Shown one piece after another: positions 12,101 through 23,001 of a stretch of 64,000 bases of DNA (its first letter is position 1; each line of letters begins with the position of its first letter). The stretch covers positions 5,377,362-5,441,361 of the forward strand of contig NC_068566.1 in the NCBI RefSeq assembly GCF_025698545.1, in the 5' to 3' direction. The notes below the pieces were generated by a model. It ran no database searches. It had not been told where the DNA came from and saw nothing but the letters and a program-made list of their open reading frames with translations. Origin of the DNA: Gossypium raimondii. Its lineage: Eukaryota > Streptophyta > Magnoliopsida > Malvales > Malvaceae. The position numbers and the translations under genes were made by a program.

Positions 12101-12492
12101 CCTTGTTCCTTGATGCAATCTTCTTCTCCAAATCTATCAAACATATCCCACAAACGACTTAAGAAAAAAAAACAAAGGAAAATTAATAAAGTATTTTGAA
12201 TTAATAGTCAGATAAGGGTTGATACCAGCAGAAATTGTATCACACTCTGATGATGCAAAATCATCGTCTGAGCCTCCTCTACCTCGTCTCTTAGAAGAAA
12301 AAATCTTTGGAATATTGAACTTGATCCCCAGCAAAATCAAAAAAATCAAATCAAATAAAAATCAAACAACATATAGGAACAATTTTTTTCCCAGGATCAA
12401 AGATCAAGTACCTTCTTTTTCTTGTCATTCTTAACGGAGTTGTCAGGAGAGGTGGCACCGCTACGATCATCCCCAAGTTGGCTTTCATTCAT
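9176..12492 (-). CDS. Type I inositol polyphosphate 5-phosphatase
   Basis: The enzyme removes the 5-phosphate from inositol polyphosphates and phosphoinositides, ending IP3/calcium-type signals, on cytosolic or membrane substrates. Ten exons with GT-AG introns and matching phase: 12492-12412, 12319-12226, 12157-12059, 11508-11418, 11320-11216, 10967-10403, 10308-10115, 10013-9905, 9624-9476, 9398-9176. They give 569 residues, within the plant type I range. Visible motifs in order: basic N-terminus KNDKKKK (about 21-27), FVATWNVGG (about 123), [11 protein letters not shown] (157), [12 protein letters not shown] then [12 protein letters not shown] (to 345), [25 protein letters not shown] (about 413), [11 protein letters not shown] (about 494) and SDHRPV. 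All catalytic Mg-binding and phosphate-binding residues are present and no stop interrupts the reading. The 12157-12059 exon is the least certain, though skipping it also keeps frame. Start chosen at the ATG giving MNESQLGDD. Which of the many plant paralogues it is cannot be told. Confidence 0.93.
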
Positions 12493-12929
12493 TAGGTTAC
12501 TTATAAATTAAGTAAGAAAATAACTGTCAAAATTTTTCCCCAATATACTCTTAAATTAAACTTTCAAAATGACAATGATTCACAACAAAAACACAAAAAC
12601 AAAATCTGGGTCTTCGAGTTTAATTCAAAACAAAAACTGGGTGTTTGAGTTAAATTTTTTTTTTCATATGATTTTCTTTAATTTTTGTTTTAGGAAACAT
12701 AATGGAATGAAAACATTTTTGTGATGTGTTTCAAAAGGATGAGACATTAGCGCCAATTGTTTCGGAGAGCATAAGACTTATTATAAGAGGGTAAGCAAAG
12801 AAACGGTTGAGTTGCAGTTAACAAAAAAAAAAAATGATGTGTATATATATCTTTTTGCTATATAACATTTGCTTTGTCTACGTAATTCATAACACATCAT
12901 CTTTAATTTTATCCATTCCATTCCCTTTT
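12493..12929. promoter_or_regulatory. 5' flank of the 5-phosphatase gene
   Basis: AT-rich sequence upstream of the minus-strand start codon; it should hold the promoter and 5' UTR. I see no convincing TATA box at a fixed distance and no named element. Confidence 0.3.
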
Positions 12930-13478
12930 AATCTCTATAATTTAATTATTTCTTTTAACTTTAAAAAGTTACAAAATAGTTATTTAATTATCTGAAAGTT
13001 TTCATTTAAGTCATTGAACTATTTGAAAGCTTTATTTAAGTCGCTGGACTGTTAAGTGGCTTTTTTTTCTTTTTAAAGTTCGGCCAACAAGCTTCAAGCA
13101 ATAATTTGACTATTGGTATGATATATCAATACTCATTGAGGAGTAGAAGAATATACCTTAGATCCAAGTCGATTTGATGGTCGGTGTTGGAGATTAGAGA
13201 ATAAAGCTGTTTAAATTTTGGTTTGCAAATTTGTGACATTCAAAGTTGTTTTATAAAAAAAAAAACTTAACTACAGAAGAGAAGGGGAATGAGAGCTTTC
13301 ATTTGGTGCAGGTGGTGTGAACAGATAAGGTCATACAACAACGGTTTTAACAGCTTAATGACTTAAATGAAAACTTTCAAATAGTTCAGTGATCATTTTA
13401 TAACCTTTTAAAGCTAAGTGACGAAAACAAAAACTTACTAATAGTTTAGTAACCTCAAACATAATTTACCCTATTAAA
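12930..13478. repeat. Inverted-repeat (MITE/MULE-like) element
   Basis: The left arm (TGAAAGTTTTCATTTAAGTC, then ATTGAACTATTTGAAAG) is mirrored on the right (GACTTAAATGAAAACTTTCA, then AATAGTTCAGTGATCA), with the right end running to TAATTTACCCT. It has no coding capacity. Limits are approximate because the left end is degenerate. Confidence 0.55.
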
Positions 13479-13536
13479 TTTCCTACATCAATTTCCAACA
13501 TATGAAGTAAAATGATTAAACTATGAAAGCCAAGGT

Positions 13537-13690
13537 TTTAGTATAGTTAGTAATGGGTGAGGTCCCATAACTTCAACGTTTGGGTTTGAATTCCATTATT
13601 TGTAATAATGATATATGTATTTTATTCGAATTAGTCTGGCTTTTGTTTGGTTTTTTTTGTCCATTGTATTGATTCTACATTATAATTAGT
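13537..13690 (+). repeat. tRNA-derived SINE-like fragment
   Basis: GGTTTTAGTATAGTTAGTAATGG, some 30 bp later GGGTTTGAATTCC, gives an A-box/B-box-like spacing. A body with a T-rich run near 13650 follows. It is weaker than the candidate at 2095. Confidence 0.35.
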
Positions 13691-15043
13691 CGGACATAGA
13701 GAATACAAAATTTGAACTGTTGTATAAATTTTGAATCGATTTGCTTCATATGGAATAGATTTTTTTTTTGAAAAGTAGAAATGGATTAGGGTGGATTTTT
13801 TTCCTTTTAGATTGCGGGTATGGAGCGATTATAGAAATTGCGGGTTCCGCTTCATCCTGCTTCACTATATAAAATTATCATTTAATCTTGTATATATATA
13901 ATTATTAAAAGAGTAAAAATGTAATAATGTATTATAAAAAATTCATATATTTTATGTTCAAACTTTTTTTTCTGAAGAATTATATTTAAATATTTGCTTG
14001 ACTTTAAAAGTATTAAAAACAAGTAGCAAAAATTAAATTGAAGTGGAGTAGGGTGAAGCGGAGATGGATGCATCCAACATTCATGGAAGTGATAGTAGAT
14101 TTCAAGATTATACATTAAGAGTGGAACTGAGGGTGGAGCAAAGCGTGTCAATTATGGAATTTTATAATACACACTTTATTACTTCCATCAGTAGTATATA
14201 ATGACAATTGATAATTTCATCGATTGAGTTTGTGTCACAAGTTAACTCCAAACCAACGTAAGATCGATGACAACATCATGATAAACTAAACAATTGTAGT
14301 ACATTTAGTATTCTTAATCAGATGTATTTACATGTTTAAATTTCATTTTAGTTACAGATGAATCTATTTTTCATTTATTGTACATATTGCATGCCTTATT
14401 ATTAATTAGTTTCAAATCATACGTCTCATTATTTATTTTGTATGTTGTTTTGAAACACACCATTGTGTATCCTGACGTTAATAAAGTTAACATTTGTTAA
14501 TTTTTCCATTAATTCTTGGATGATTTGACAAAGAACACAAATTTAAATATTAAAAGAGACAAAATTAAATAAAAAACTAAAATAACTTTTTCTATAAAAT
14601 TAGAGGGCCAAATAAATTCTAGAAAGAAAAGAAATTCAAATTCAAAATAAAAACATTTAGATATGAGTTATGAGTTTATCCAATCAACTTAAATTTAAAT
14701 TCTTATAATTTAAAGAAAAAGGATTAAATTGGTAAAATTTAATTATTTCTCAAATATCAAATTTATTTGGACTACTTCTCCCGCTCACAGAATGTGTGTG
14801 AGAAAGAACTCACTATACTTCCATTAAATTCATCATTAATGACATTATTTTGTCTTAAAATATATACTTTCCAGAGTTTTCTTATTCAGATAAATTAGCC
14901 TTGAAGTAATTTTAGCCTGTTATTAAGATGATTTAATTTGAGTATTAAATATTTGTTTTTCTTAACATTCGAATAATTCAAGTATTTTGATTTAGTGACT
15001 ATTTTCATTTTGCCACCCATAATTATTTTGTAAAAAGTAATCA
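13691..15043. other. AT-rich intergenic DNA
   Basis: No gene or RNA is recognised. The 89-residue minus-strand frame at 13882-14151 is low-complexity and has no supporting features. Confidence 0.45.
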
Positions 15044-15066
15044 CATATATATATATATATATATAT
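15044..15066. repeat. AT dinucleotide microsatellite upstream of the reductase gene
   Basis: About eleven AT units end 60 bp before the reductase start codon. The tract could also serve as a TATA-like core promoter element; that is inference from position only. Confidence 0.6.
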
Positions 15067-15126
15067 TAAAATACATCAATTAGAGTTTGAGAATTTATAT
15101 GTAATTAAACCTAAAATCTTCTGAGA

Positions 15127-16228
15127 ATGGCTGCTGCGGCAAACCCTAAAGAAGCTGTGTGCGTGACCGGAGCTAACGGATTTATAGGGTCATGGCTGGT
15201 CCGCACCCTCCTTGAAGGCGGCTATACCCGGGTCCACGCAGCGATTTACCCAGGCTCAGACCCCAACCATCTGTTGTCTCTCCCCGGCGCCACTTCCCGA
15301 GGCGTGGTGCTGCAGGTGTACGAGGCCGACGTCTTGGACTACCCAGCCGTCCTCAAAGCGGTGGAGGGCTGCCAGGGTGTATTCCACGTGGCCTCTCCTT
15401 GCAGTCTGGAAGATCCCAAAGACCCAGACAAGGAACTGGTGAGACCAGCGGTGCAGGGCACACTCAACGTACTCGAAGCCGGTAGATCAGCCAAGGTCAG
15501 ACGGATGGTGCTGACTTCCTCTATATCAGCCATGGTTCCAAACCCCAATTGGGACCCTAAAACCCAAGGACCCTTCAACGAATCATCCTGGACAGACCTG
15601 GAATACTGCAAGGCACGACATAAATGGTATCCAGTGTCAAAGACCCTAGCTGAGAAAGCGGCATGGGAATATGCAGAGAAACATGGACTTGATGTAGTGG
15701 CTATAAATCCGGCAACATGTTTAGGTCCTATGTTGCAACCCAACTTGAATGCAAGTTGCGCGGTGCTGCTACAATTGTTACAAGGCTCTAAAGATACCCA
15801 GGAGTACCACTGGTTAGGGGCAGTCCATGTTAAAGATGTTGCCAAAGCACAGATATTATTGTTCCAGTCACCTGTTGCTTCTGGTAGATATCTTTGCACT
15901 AATGGTATCTATCAGTTCTCTCAGTTTGCTCAAACTGTGTCCAAACTTTTCCCTCATTATCCTGTCCACAGGTTTTGTTTTGTTTTCTCTCTTTAATTCT
16001 TTTTTACCTGTAATAGTGTTTTTGTTAGTGTAGTAGTGCAAGTTTTAACATTGCTGAAACAACATTTGAACATTCAGGTTTGCAGAGGAAACACAACCGG
16101 GGTTAGTTCCTTGCAAAGAGGCAGCCAAGCGATTAATTGATTTGGGTCTAGTTTTCACACCAGTTGAAGATGCTGTTCGTGAGACTGTGGACTCTTTGGT
16201 AACCAAAGGCATCCTGAAATCGCACTAG
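15127..16228 (+). CDS. Cinnamoyl-CoA reductase-like NAD(P)H-dependent reductase (extended SDR)
   Basis: Two exons, 15127-15971 and 16078-16228, joined by a GT-AG intron, encode 331 residues, the usual size of CCR/DFR-like proteins. The family reduces CoA thioesters, aldehydes or ketones with NAD(P)H, usually in the cytosol. The Rossmann dinucleotide motif TGANGFIGS is at 14-22. DVLDYPAVLKAVEGCQGVFH (about 69-87) is typical of the family. The catalytic serine lies in LTSSISA (about 129-135) and the YxxxK pair is Y168/K172 in KWYPVSK. True CCRs carry NWYCYGK there, so this is a CCR-like member and its substrate is not predictable. The C-terminus (TQPGLVPCKEAAKRLIDLG) is family-typical. The reading is open throughout. 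The first half is much richer in GC than the surroundings, and introns expected in the family are missing from the first 282 codons. Confidence 0.92.
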
Positions 16229-16590
16229 CGGATGTTACAGTCAGAAATTAGGAAAACAAAACCTGTTATGATTATTTTCTTTTTCTTTTGTTTTAAATTT
16301 TCCGTCTACGTAAGTCTAAAGTAAAAAGGTAGACAAAGTTTGTTGTCTTTGCTTTTAAATTATATATTTTATTTGGATAAAGCATTAAGAAGAGACGTGT
16401 GTTACCTTAATCACTTTGAGTCGACCAACAGTTCATGGAATGAAAAACATGAATCTTGCAGCTTTTTCAGACTTGAAAATTGTGCAATTTAAACTATAGA
16501 TGCTTCCTTGCTTTAATGAACAGCTTATTATCAAATTAATTAACCTTGAACCTATGCACTTCAATTTGTTTTTTTCATAGTTCAAAGAGG
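16229..16590. other. 3' flank of the reductase gene
   Basis: Probable 3' UTR and downstream sequence; no other gene is seen. Confidence 0.4.
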
Positions 16591-16960
16591 ACAACAAAAA
16601 GGGCCATCGAGGCTCCTAGCACAATGAGGCATTGACTCGAGTCCAGTAGAGGTAAAGCCCCGAAAGGCGAGTGTATCTAACAATCTTGATTAGAAAAAGA
16701 TCATCATTGCTCGAGTCAGGCTTCCCTCTCTAATGGAAGCAAGGAAGAGACTTTGGCACAAACGCGACTGGTACAAACGAAAGCCATTAAGGCCAGCAAC
16801 TCAAGCAGAACAAGGCATTTACTCGAGTCTTATAGAGGCAAAGCCCCAAAAGGCGAGTAAATCTAACAATCTAGATAAAAAAAAAATCATCATTGCTTGA
16901 ATCAAGCCTCCTTGTCTAATGGAAGCAAGGAAGAGACTTTGACACAAACGTGAGTTTCTG
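16591..16960. repeat. Two tandem units of about 184 bp
   Basis: GGCATTGACTCGAGTCCAGT at 16629 recurs as GGCATTTACTCGAGTCTTAT at about 16813. Each is followed by AAAGCCCC(G/A)AAAGGCGAGT and then TCTAATGGAAGCAAGGAAGA. The units are clearly related but diverged. No protein is encoded across both. Confidence 0.7.
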
Positions 16961-17760
16961 AACCTTGATGCAGTAAGTCTTTAAGCATTCATTGCCTCCG
17001 GTAGTGGATGTGACTATTGACTTGAAACAATAGTAGTAACGAGATCCCAAAAGGCCTAACTCTTGAGGGGACTCGATAGACCAAATTCACCAAGGACTTA
17101 GTGAATTGAGTCCTGTACGGGACTCAAGTGTCACAACCCAACCAAGAGCCACAAAAAAATTATTATTCTGACATGACCTCATCCTACCAAAAAAGTGGCC
17201 GGAGTCCAGAAATGTGACAAGGCCAGGGGTGGAAATGGGACTGGTGGCCGGCTATTCCTTGGCCAAACAGCTGGTCACATTACAACACCAAAAACCTTGA
17301 GACTAAAAAAACAACAGCCACTCAGGATCTCCTGCCAGAGATCCGAGTGAACCAATGGATGAGGCGAAGAGACTGCTAGGCTGAGTGGCACATGGAGGAA
17401 ACTGCCAGTGATGGTTTGAAGCAATAGACGGATCAGTCTAGGCAAGGCCGGATGCAGCATTCACCTCGACTTGGATGGGGCTGGAAGCTGGAATAGTGAT
17501 GACGACGATGCTCTAGAGACGAAACAGTAGGCTGCCAGCGAAGAACCAAACCAGAGAAGGCGGCAACAAGGAAGTTGTGGGAGCTATAGGGCCAACCGAA
17601 CATATAGGATTGAAGAGGAGAGAAAGAGCTTTTGATCGTCTACAGACTTGGCCGGAAGACACAAAAGGCACCGGCGGCAGGGAGAGCAAAATGAGAGACT
17701 TCAACCATTCATGTGAAAGTTTTCATTAACAGCAAGCTTTAGCAACAAAGTTCATTTTTC
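16961..17760. other. Unidentified moderately GC-rich segment
   Basis: This stretch is distinctly less AT-rich than the neighbouring intergenic DNA and has GGACTC/GAGTCC-type words continuing from the tandem repeat. It looks like part of one repetitive element, perhaps a non-autonomous retroelement. I see no LTR pair, TIR or conserved protein. The 60-residue minus-strand frames at 17275-17460 and 17513-17704 have no recognisable domain. Confidence 0.35.
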
Positions 17761-18033
17761 GGCGCGGAATAAGAAATGTTCATCACATTAGTATTCCATC
17801 ATTCCCTTCAAAAGAAATCTTAGATCCAAAACAACCTTGGAAACGCCCAAAAGATACATTAATGATTCATTCATTTATTTATTTTACAGGAAAAATATCT
17901 ACCTTCACCATATGAATGTAATCTTCCCATTGTACCTCCAAAATACTCGAGAATGCAGATGTGCAACTGAGAAAACTCTACCAATTCGCATAAAGATCGG
18001 CAAGAGCTCCGTACACTGCAAGGAACCCTACTA
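17761..18033. other. 3' flank of the phosphoglycerate mutase pseudogene
   Basis: No separate gene is seen; this is probably the old 3' UTR of the minus-strand pseudogene. Confidence 0.35.
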
Positions 18034-19987
18034 CTACTCGGTGGTTGGTTGTCTCCTGCAAAAGCGTAAAGCATATCAACATCTTAGAGCAATCTGATTG
18101 AACATTTCATATTGCAGATAGTTTAAAAGTACAAAAGTTTATGAAAGAACCAACATGAAACTTACCTTCCTGCATGTGTTACTGAAACAGTGCATCCAAT
18201 GCCTCCCTGTAAAAAGCAAGACTCTGCATGTAGCAAAATACAGCTATCTGTTAAGCTGCATTTTCTGAAAAGGGAACAGAAAAAAGCTAACAAACATGCA
18301 AGAATAAGTACTAAAATGTTCATTTTCCATGTGTCTGCATCGACTTGCCAAAATTATGGAAGTTGGAACCTGGTGGCTGAGTTCATATAGATTTTAGATA
18401 ATGATAATTGATTGAGTTCGTACCTTGGAGTAGGCATAAACACCGGCCTCTTTAGATCCCACAGGACTTCCTCTTCTAAGAAATTCACCTTCTTTATATA
18501 TGTATAGTAAGGGAATCCCAGTTGACACTTCCAAGCTAGTAACCTGTTTACTCATAAGAAACAGAGGTTATTAACTGGTACAAAGTACAATACATATTCT
18601 ATAGGAATATGAGTACTACAAAATATTGTCTTTGCTACCTCCTGTGTAGCTAATTTGTCAAGATACATGATAATAGACCTCAAGGAATTCGCATGTGAAG
18701 CAACCATCACATGTTTTCAGGATCAAAGTTGGGGTTCAATCTGCAATGAAAATCTTACTTGTTAATTGGATTCTACATGTTAAGCTATTTTAAACCTTCA
18801 ACATAATAAGAACATTAGCCTTAAACCAGGGTGGTGCACTTACATGTTCTCTAAAATAGGCTACAGCTCTTTGAGAACACATTTTCAAGCTCTCGCCATT
18901 GGCTGGAGGACTATCGTAAAGTCGTCGCCTCTCATGAACTTTCTCTTTGCCGTATCTTTGAGCCGTTTCCAGCTTGTTATGGCCCTGTAACTCCCCATAC
19001 TTAAAGAGTAAAAAAGCTTGTTTCAAGATCAAGCTCAACCAAGAAAATGTTAAAGCCAAGAAAACCAGAGAAAAATGAAATTTAATGTACATTCTTTCAT
19101 TCAACTCCCAAGCTGTTATAACTGGAATAGATTGCCTTTTAGTCTCTTCACTGAAAACCTGACTCCATTCTTTTGCCCGATCACTTTCCTTATGTATTAT
19201 GATAGGTACCTGAGAAACATACATGGAACCAAAGGAATCTCTATGTTGCAAGCAATTTGACAACATGACCAAAAGAAAATCAAGACAAGTTATATTACTG
19301 CTGCTTTGAAATTCAATTAAAGTTTAATATCTTCAAGTACATTGCATTGAGGAGAAAAAATATTTTACATAATTAGAAAAGAAAATCGGAACATTGTTTT
19401 GGATTCACCTTTTTATGGCGGTGTTTTGTCATGACAAGCATAGATGTCATCTGTACACGAATCAACAACGACGTGTAGATCATGTCTACAGGTATATTGC
19501 TTATTCTTCTGCCGGCTTTGACAGCTTCCTCAAAGCCTTTCTTGGTGAATGGCACATCGACACAACCAGTGAACAAATTCTTCTCGTTACATAGAGAATC
19601 ACCGTGTCGATTTAGTATCAAAGCAGATTCCACTACAACAAAATTTACAAACAACACATATCCTCATCTCCTAACACAGGGCAACATATATATACATATA
19701 TAATTGGATCAGGATAAGATGAACTCACCTGATGTATTGTTTTTGTAATCATTTGTATTTTGTGAGAAAGATGAAACAGGATCCACCAGTGGTGAATGAG
19801 AAGACAATGCATGAACTCCATGTAACTTTGATTGGCCATAGATAAAACTCCCTCCAACATCAACTACAAAGGCCTTTGAGATAATCTTTAATGGATAATT
19901 CCTGAGTTTCTTACAAGTGCTCCATCCATTACCACTGGAATTCAGCTGAATTGTTGCTATTGATTTGTGGAACATGGCAGTAGCCAT
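18034..19987 (-). pseudogene. 2,3-bisphosphoglycerate-dependent phosphoglycerate mutase-like, plastid type, disrupted
   Basis: Eight exon-like blocks on the minus strand: 19987-19729, 19632-19409, 19209-19091, 19000-18844, 18740-18639, 18543-18424, 18206-18166, 18055-18034. Together they equal 348 codons, the size of plant plastid dPGM-like proteins; family members interconvert 3- and 2-phosphoglycerate. Recognisable blocks: LILNRHGDSLCNEKNLFTGC (phosphohistidine region), NIPVDMIYTS, AWELNERMY, GELQGHNK, NGESLKMCSQRAVAYF, HANSLRSIIMYLDKL and TGIPLLYIYKEGEF. The N-terminus looks like a transit peptide. Defects: two in-frame TGA codons (18725-18723 and 18719-18717) between IEPQL and KHVMVASH, and the acceptor before GELQG reads AA where phase demands AG (19001-19002). 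Family-invariant residues are also changed (RHGES to RHGDS, VHEWRR to VHERRR, AHGNS to SHANS), fitting relaxed selection. A shifted acceptor would change frame. Confidence 0.8.
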
Positions 19988-20559
19988 TCTGATAGTCCAA
20001 TATAACCTATCTCACGATCAGCAAATTAATATCACTACTTACAAGATATACACCCAAGGAGCAGATAATTCAGCAGAACAGGATATGTTTAATAAACATG
20101 AAAATTAGAGGAATAAACAAGACATGGCATCAACACAATTGACATGACTAGTTTAATAATATAACATATTAATATTCAACAGGACTGTCACGTAACTTCC
20201 AAAAAAAGAAAACAAAAACCGGGACTGTCATGTAATGTCATGCTTCCTTTTAAAAGACAAAACCCACAGAGATTCTGGGAATACAGGTACAATTTTCTTT
20301 TGACATTTTTTTCCCATTAGATAAAAGTTATAACGTATAAAAAAGAATGAAAATAAATTAATCAAAGCAAAGCCATTGCAAAGCTGAAAAAAAATGGAAA
20401 GTAAAGGAACAGTGTAACATACTTGAGAGGCCAAATGGGTATGAATAGAAATTGACAAAATAAAATTAGAGAAATCAGGCGAAGGAAGTGACAGTCAGTA
20501 TAAATGTAGCGGGCCAAAAACGAAAGGAAGAGAAAGTGGCGCAACAGTCTCATTTTAAG
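19988..20559. other. 5' flank of the phosphoglycerate mutase pseudogene
   Basis: AT-rich; no gene or defined regulatory element could be supported. Confidence 0.35.
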
Positions 20560-21305
20560 GGTTAATTCGATTTTTGCCCCCTGAATTTGGTAACTATGTT
20601 CACTTTTATGTCAATATTTTTCTTAATCCACTTTGGTAACTGAATTTGATAACTAGGTCTATTTTGATCTTTGAACTTGGAAAAATAGAAAAGTTTGATG
20701 ACATGATACTCTTAGATTATATCATGTCATTAGATTTACATTTTTTTAGGTGATGACTTTGTGCAATTCTAAAATGTCATGTCATTAAACTTCTACATTT
20801 TCAAGTTTGAAGATCAAAATAGAACAATTGTCAAGTTCGGGTGCTAAAATGGACCAAAAAAGTAGGGTTAATATATTATTGGTATCTAAGTTGAGCTTCA
20901 ATGTTCAATTTGGTACTTGAGCTTTTTTCCTAATTTGGTACCTAAGTTTGGCTTCAATGTTCACTTTGGTACCTGAATTTTTTCAACTTGATACTTGAGG
21001 TTTGTTTGGTCCCAATTTGGTACTTAAGTTCGAGTTTAACATTCAATTTGGTACCTAAGTTTTTTCTTTCTCCCAATTAAGTACTTATTTTTTTACTAGA
21101 GCACACATGTTAAATATTCATTGGGCCACATAATGTCGTTCGGTATGTGCACCAAATTGAATCTTGAAGCCAAACTCAAGTATCTAACTGGGACCAAAAA
21201 AACTTAGGTACCAAATGATACATAATCCAAAAAAAAAAAATATATAAATATCAAAGTAGATCTAGTTGCCAAGTTCATAAACCAAAAAAACATATTAACC
21301 CTACA
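20560..21305. mobile_element. Inverted-repeat element ending in AGGGTTAAT / ATTAACCCT
   Basis: The left end (AAGGGTTAATTCGATTTTTG) and right end (AAACATATTAACCCTAC) are inverted. Inside are many repeats of AATTTGGTAC(C/T)TAAGTT on both strands, for example 20880-21060 against 21150-21215. A second AGGGTTAATA inside at about 20863 suggests nesting of two related elements. No protein is encoded; MULE-like origin is inference. Confidence 0.55.
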
Positions 21306-22164
21306 TTTTAATATAAAATTTAATGTTGTAGTTATTTAATTAAAAAAAACTATAGAATTATTTGTTCTTTTAAATGATTTTCCTTTTGGGGTTAACTTAT
21401 GATATTAAGTCAAAGAGTTCATAAGTAAAATAGGTATAGATTGTAGTTTAAATATTATTTGTGTGTTTATATTATATTCAAATTATCAAATAAAAAATTA
21501 TATTATTTATGGCATACATAATATATGGATAAAAATATATTTCTTAAAAAATATATATAAAGAACAGATGGAGTTATTATTAAAGTGATAAAGTTGATGC
21601 TTTAGAAACCAGAAATCCCATTGTGTACCACAAAATCTAAACCAACTAATATCGATCTGGAACCAAAAGTCATCGATTAATGGTAACAATACTAACAACA
21701 ATGATATTGGATGTTGCTGAGTTGCAAGCGCAAAGTTGACGGATTTATTCTGACTTCTAACTTCAGCTAATATTACGCCCTGAACCCGAAATATGACGAA
21801 AAATAGATCATATAAATGAGCCCTTTAATGTATGTTAGGATAGAATTCATTATTTTTACTCATTAATATTCAATGAATTAATCATTTACACTCAAATGTA
21901 TGTAGATAGGAGGAAAGCCAAATTCCTTTAAAATCTAATTATTTATAAAATGAAAATCAATTTGTTTGAATTGGATTTATTCTTACTTTTAAATGGTTAA
22001 AGGGTGCAATAAGTAAATGAACTTAAAAATAAAGAAAAAAAAATTAATTACGCGCCTTCCGCGAAAACCCCATCAATTAAGACATTGGACATTAAAAATT
22101 CATGAATTAAGTCTTTTAATTATGCTAGCCATTGTATCATTATGAAATCCAACCCATAACCATG
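21306..22164. other. AT-rich intergenic DNA
   Basis: No gene or RNA is recognised. It may include the degraded outer end of the SIRE-like element whose clear LTR homology begins near 22165. Confidence 0.4.
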
Positions 22165-22618
22165 TCATTAAAACATTTTATCAATTCTTCTTGAAATAGG
22201 TATCGATACCGGATCAATACTTTCTAGGGTTTATAAGAAACAAAATGTTATTTTGATATTGTTTTTAAGAAATGTATCTATTATTTTAAAAAAAGTATCG
22301 ATACCAAAAAAATGGTATCGATAATTTTTAGGGTTCCTGAAAACAGAATGCATGTTTGGTCTCGATTTTTTTAAGGGTATCAATAATTCCAAAAATATCA
22401 ATACTTGGCCAAATGGTATCGATACTTTTTGGCTTGGAGCAATTCTGACTTGTTTGAAAATCATTTTTGATGTGTTAAAATGATTTTAACTTGGTTGGAA
22501 TCATTTTAACTTGGTTAAAATTTTCACTTGATTTTAAAATTGTTTCAAAATTTTCTAGGAGTTTAATAAAGCTTGGTTTTTTGATATAACAAATCATTTG
22601 GAAAATTTGTTTTGAATA
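22165..22618 (-). repeat. SIRE-like element, 3' LTR (partial)
   Basis: Lines up over its length with 46345-46870, sharing for instance TAGGTATCGATACCGGAT and TTAGGGTTCC. It lacks the counterpart of 45666-46340 and has a small internal deletion near 22565, so it is truncated. The adjacent minus-strand AAGGGGAGAAA (22619-22629) is a fitting polypurine tract. Confidence 0.65.
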
Positions 22619-23001
22619 ATTTCTCCCCTTAATAAAAAAACATTTTAAATTTGAGGCCAAAATAAAATTTGTCATTCAAGTTGGCATTCATTTTTACTTT
22701 AAGAAAAATTGGTCACAAAATTTGCATTTAGTTATCATCAAAGAATAATAAATTAATTTACCTTAATTTACCTTTTCTTCTCTCCCTTTTTGTTATATCA
22801 AAAATCAAATAAAGCTAAAGGAGCAAAGAAGTCAGTTAATCAGAAGAGAGAAATAAAATTGAATGAGCAATGAACTGAAGGAAAATTGTATCTCAAAATA
22901 CAAAGAAAGCAATAAAGTGCAATAAAAACAATGACATAGGCATAAACATAGAAATGAAGGTGCAAATGCTATGAAAATGAAATGTATGTCCTAGAGCTAG
23001 T

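Noticed and set aside
15339..15899. 186-codon open frame antisense to the reductase gene
   Set aside because: It is a mirror of the GC-rich sense coding sequence, has no recognisable domain and overlaps a clearly conserved enzyme.
18717..18725. Selenocysteine or programmed read-through of the two TGA codons in the phosphoglycerate mutase
   Set aside because: Land plants lack selenoprotein synthesis, and the additional splice-acceptor loss and altered invariant residues favour a pseudogene.
22201..22424. TATCGATA resembles the Drosophila DREF site
   Set aside because: No evidence that plants use that factor; only the repetition itself is reported.
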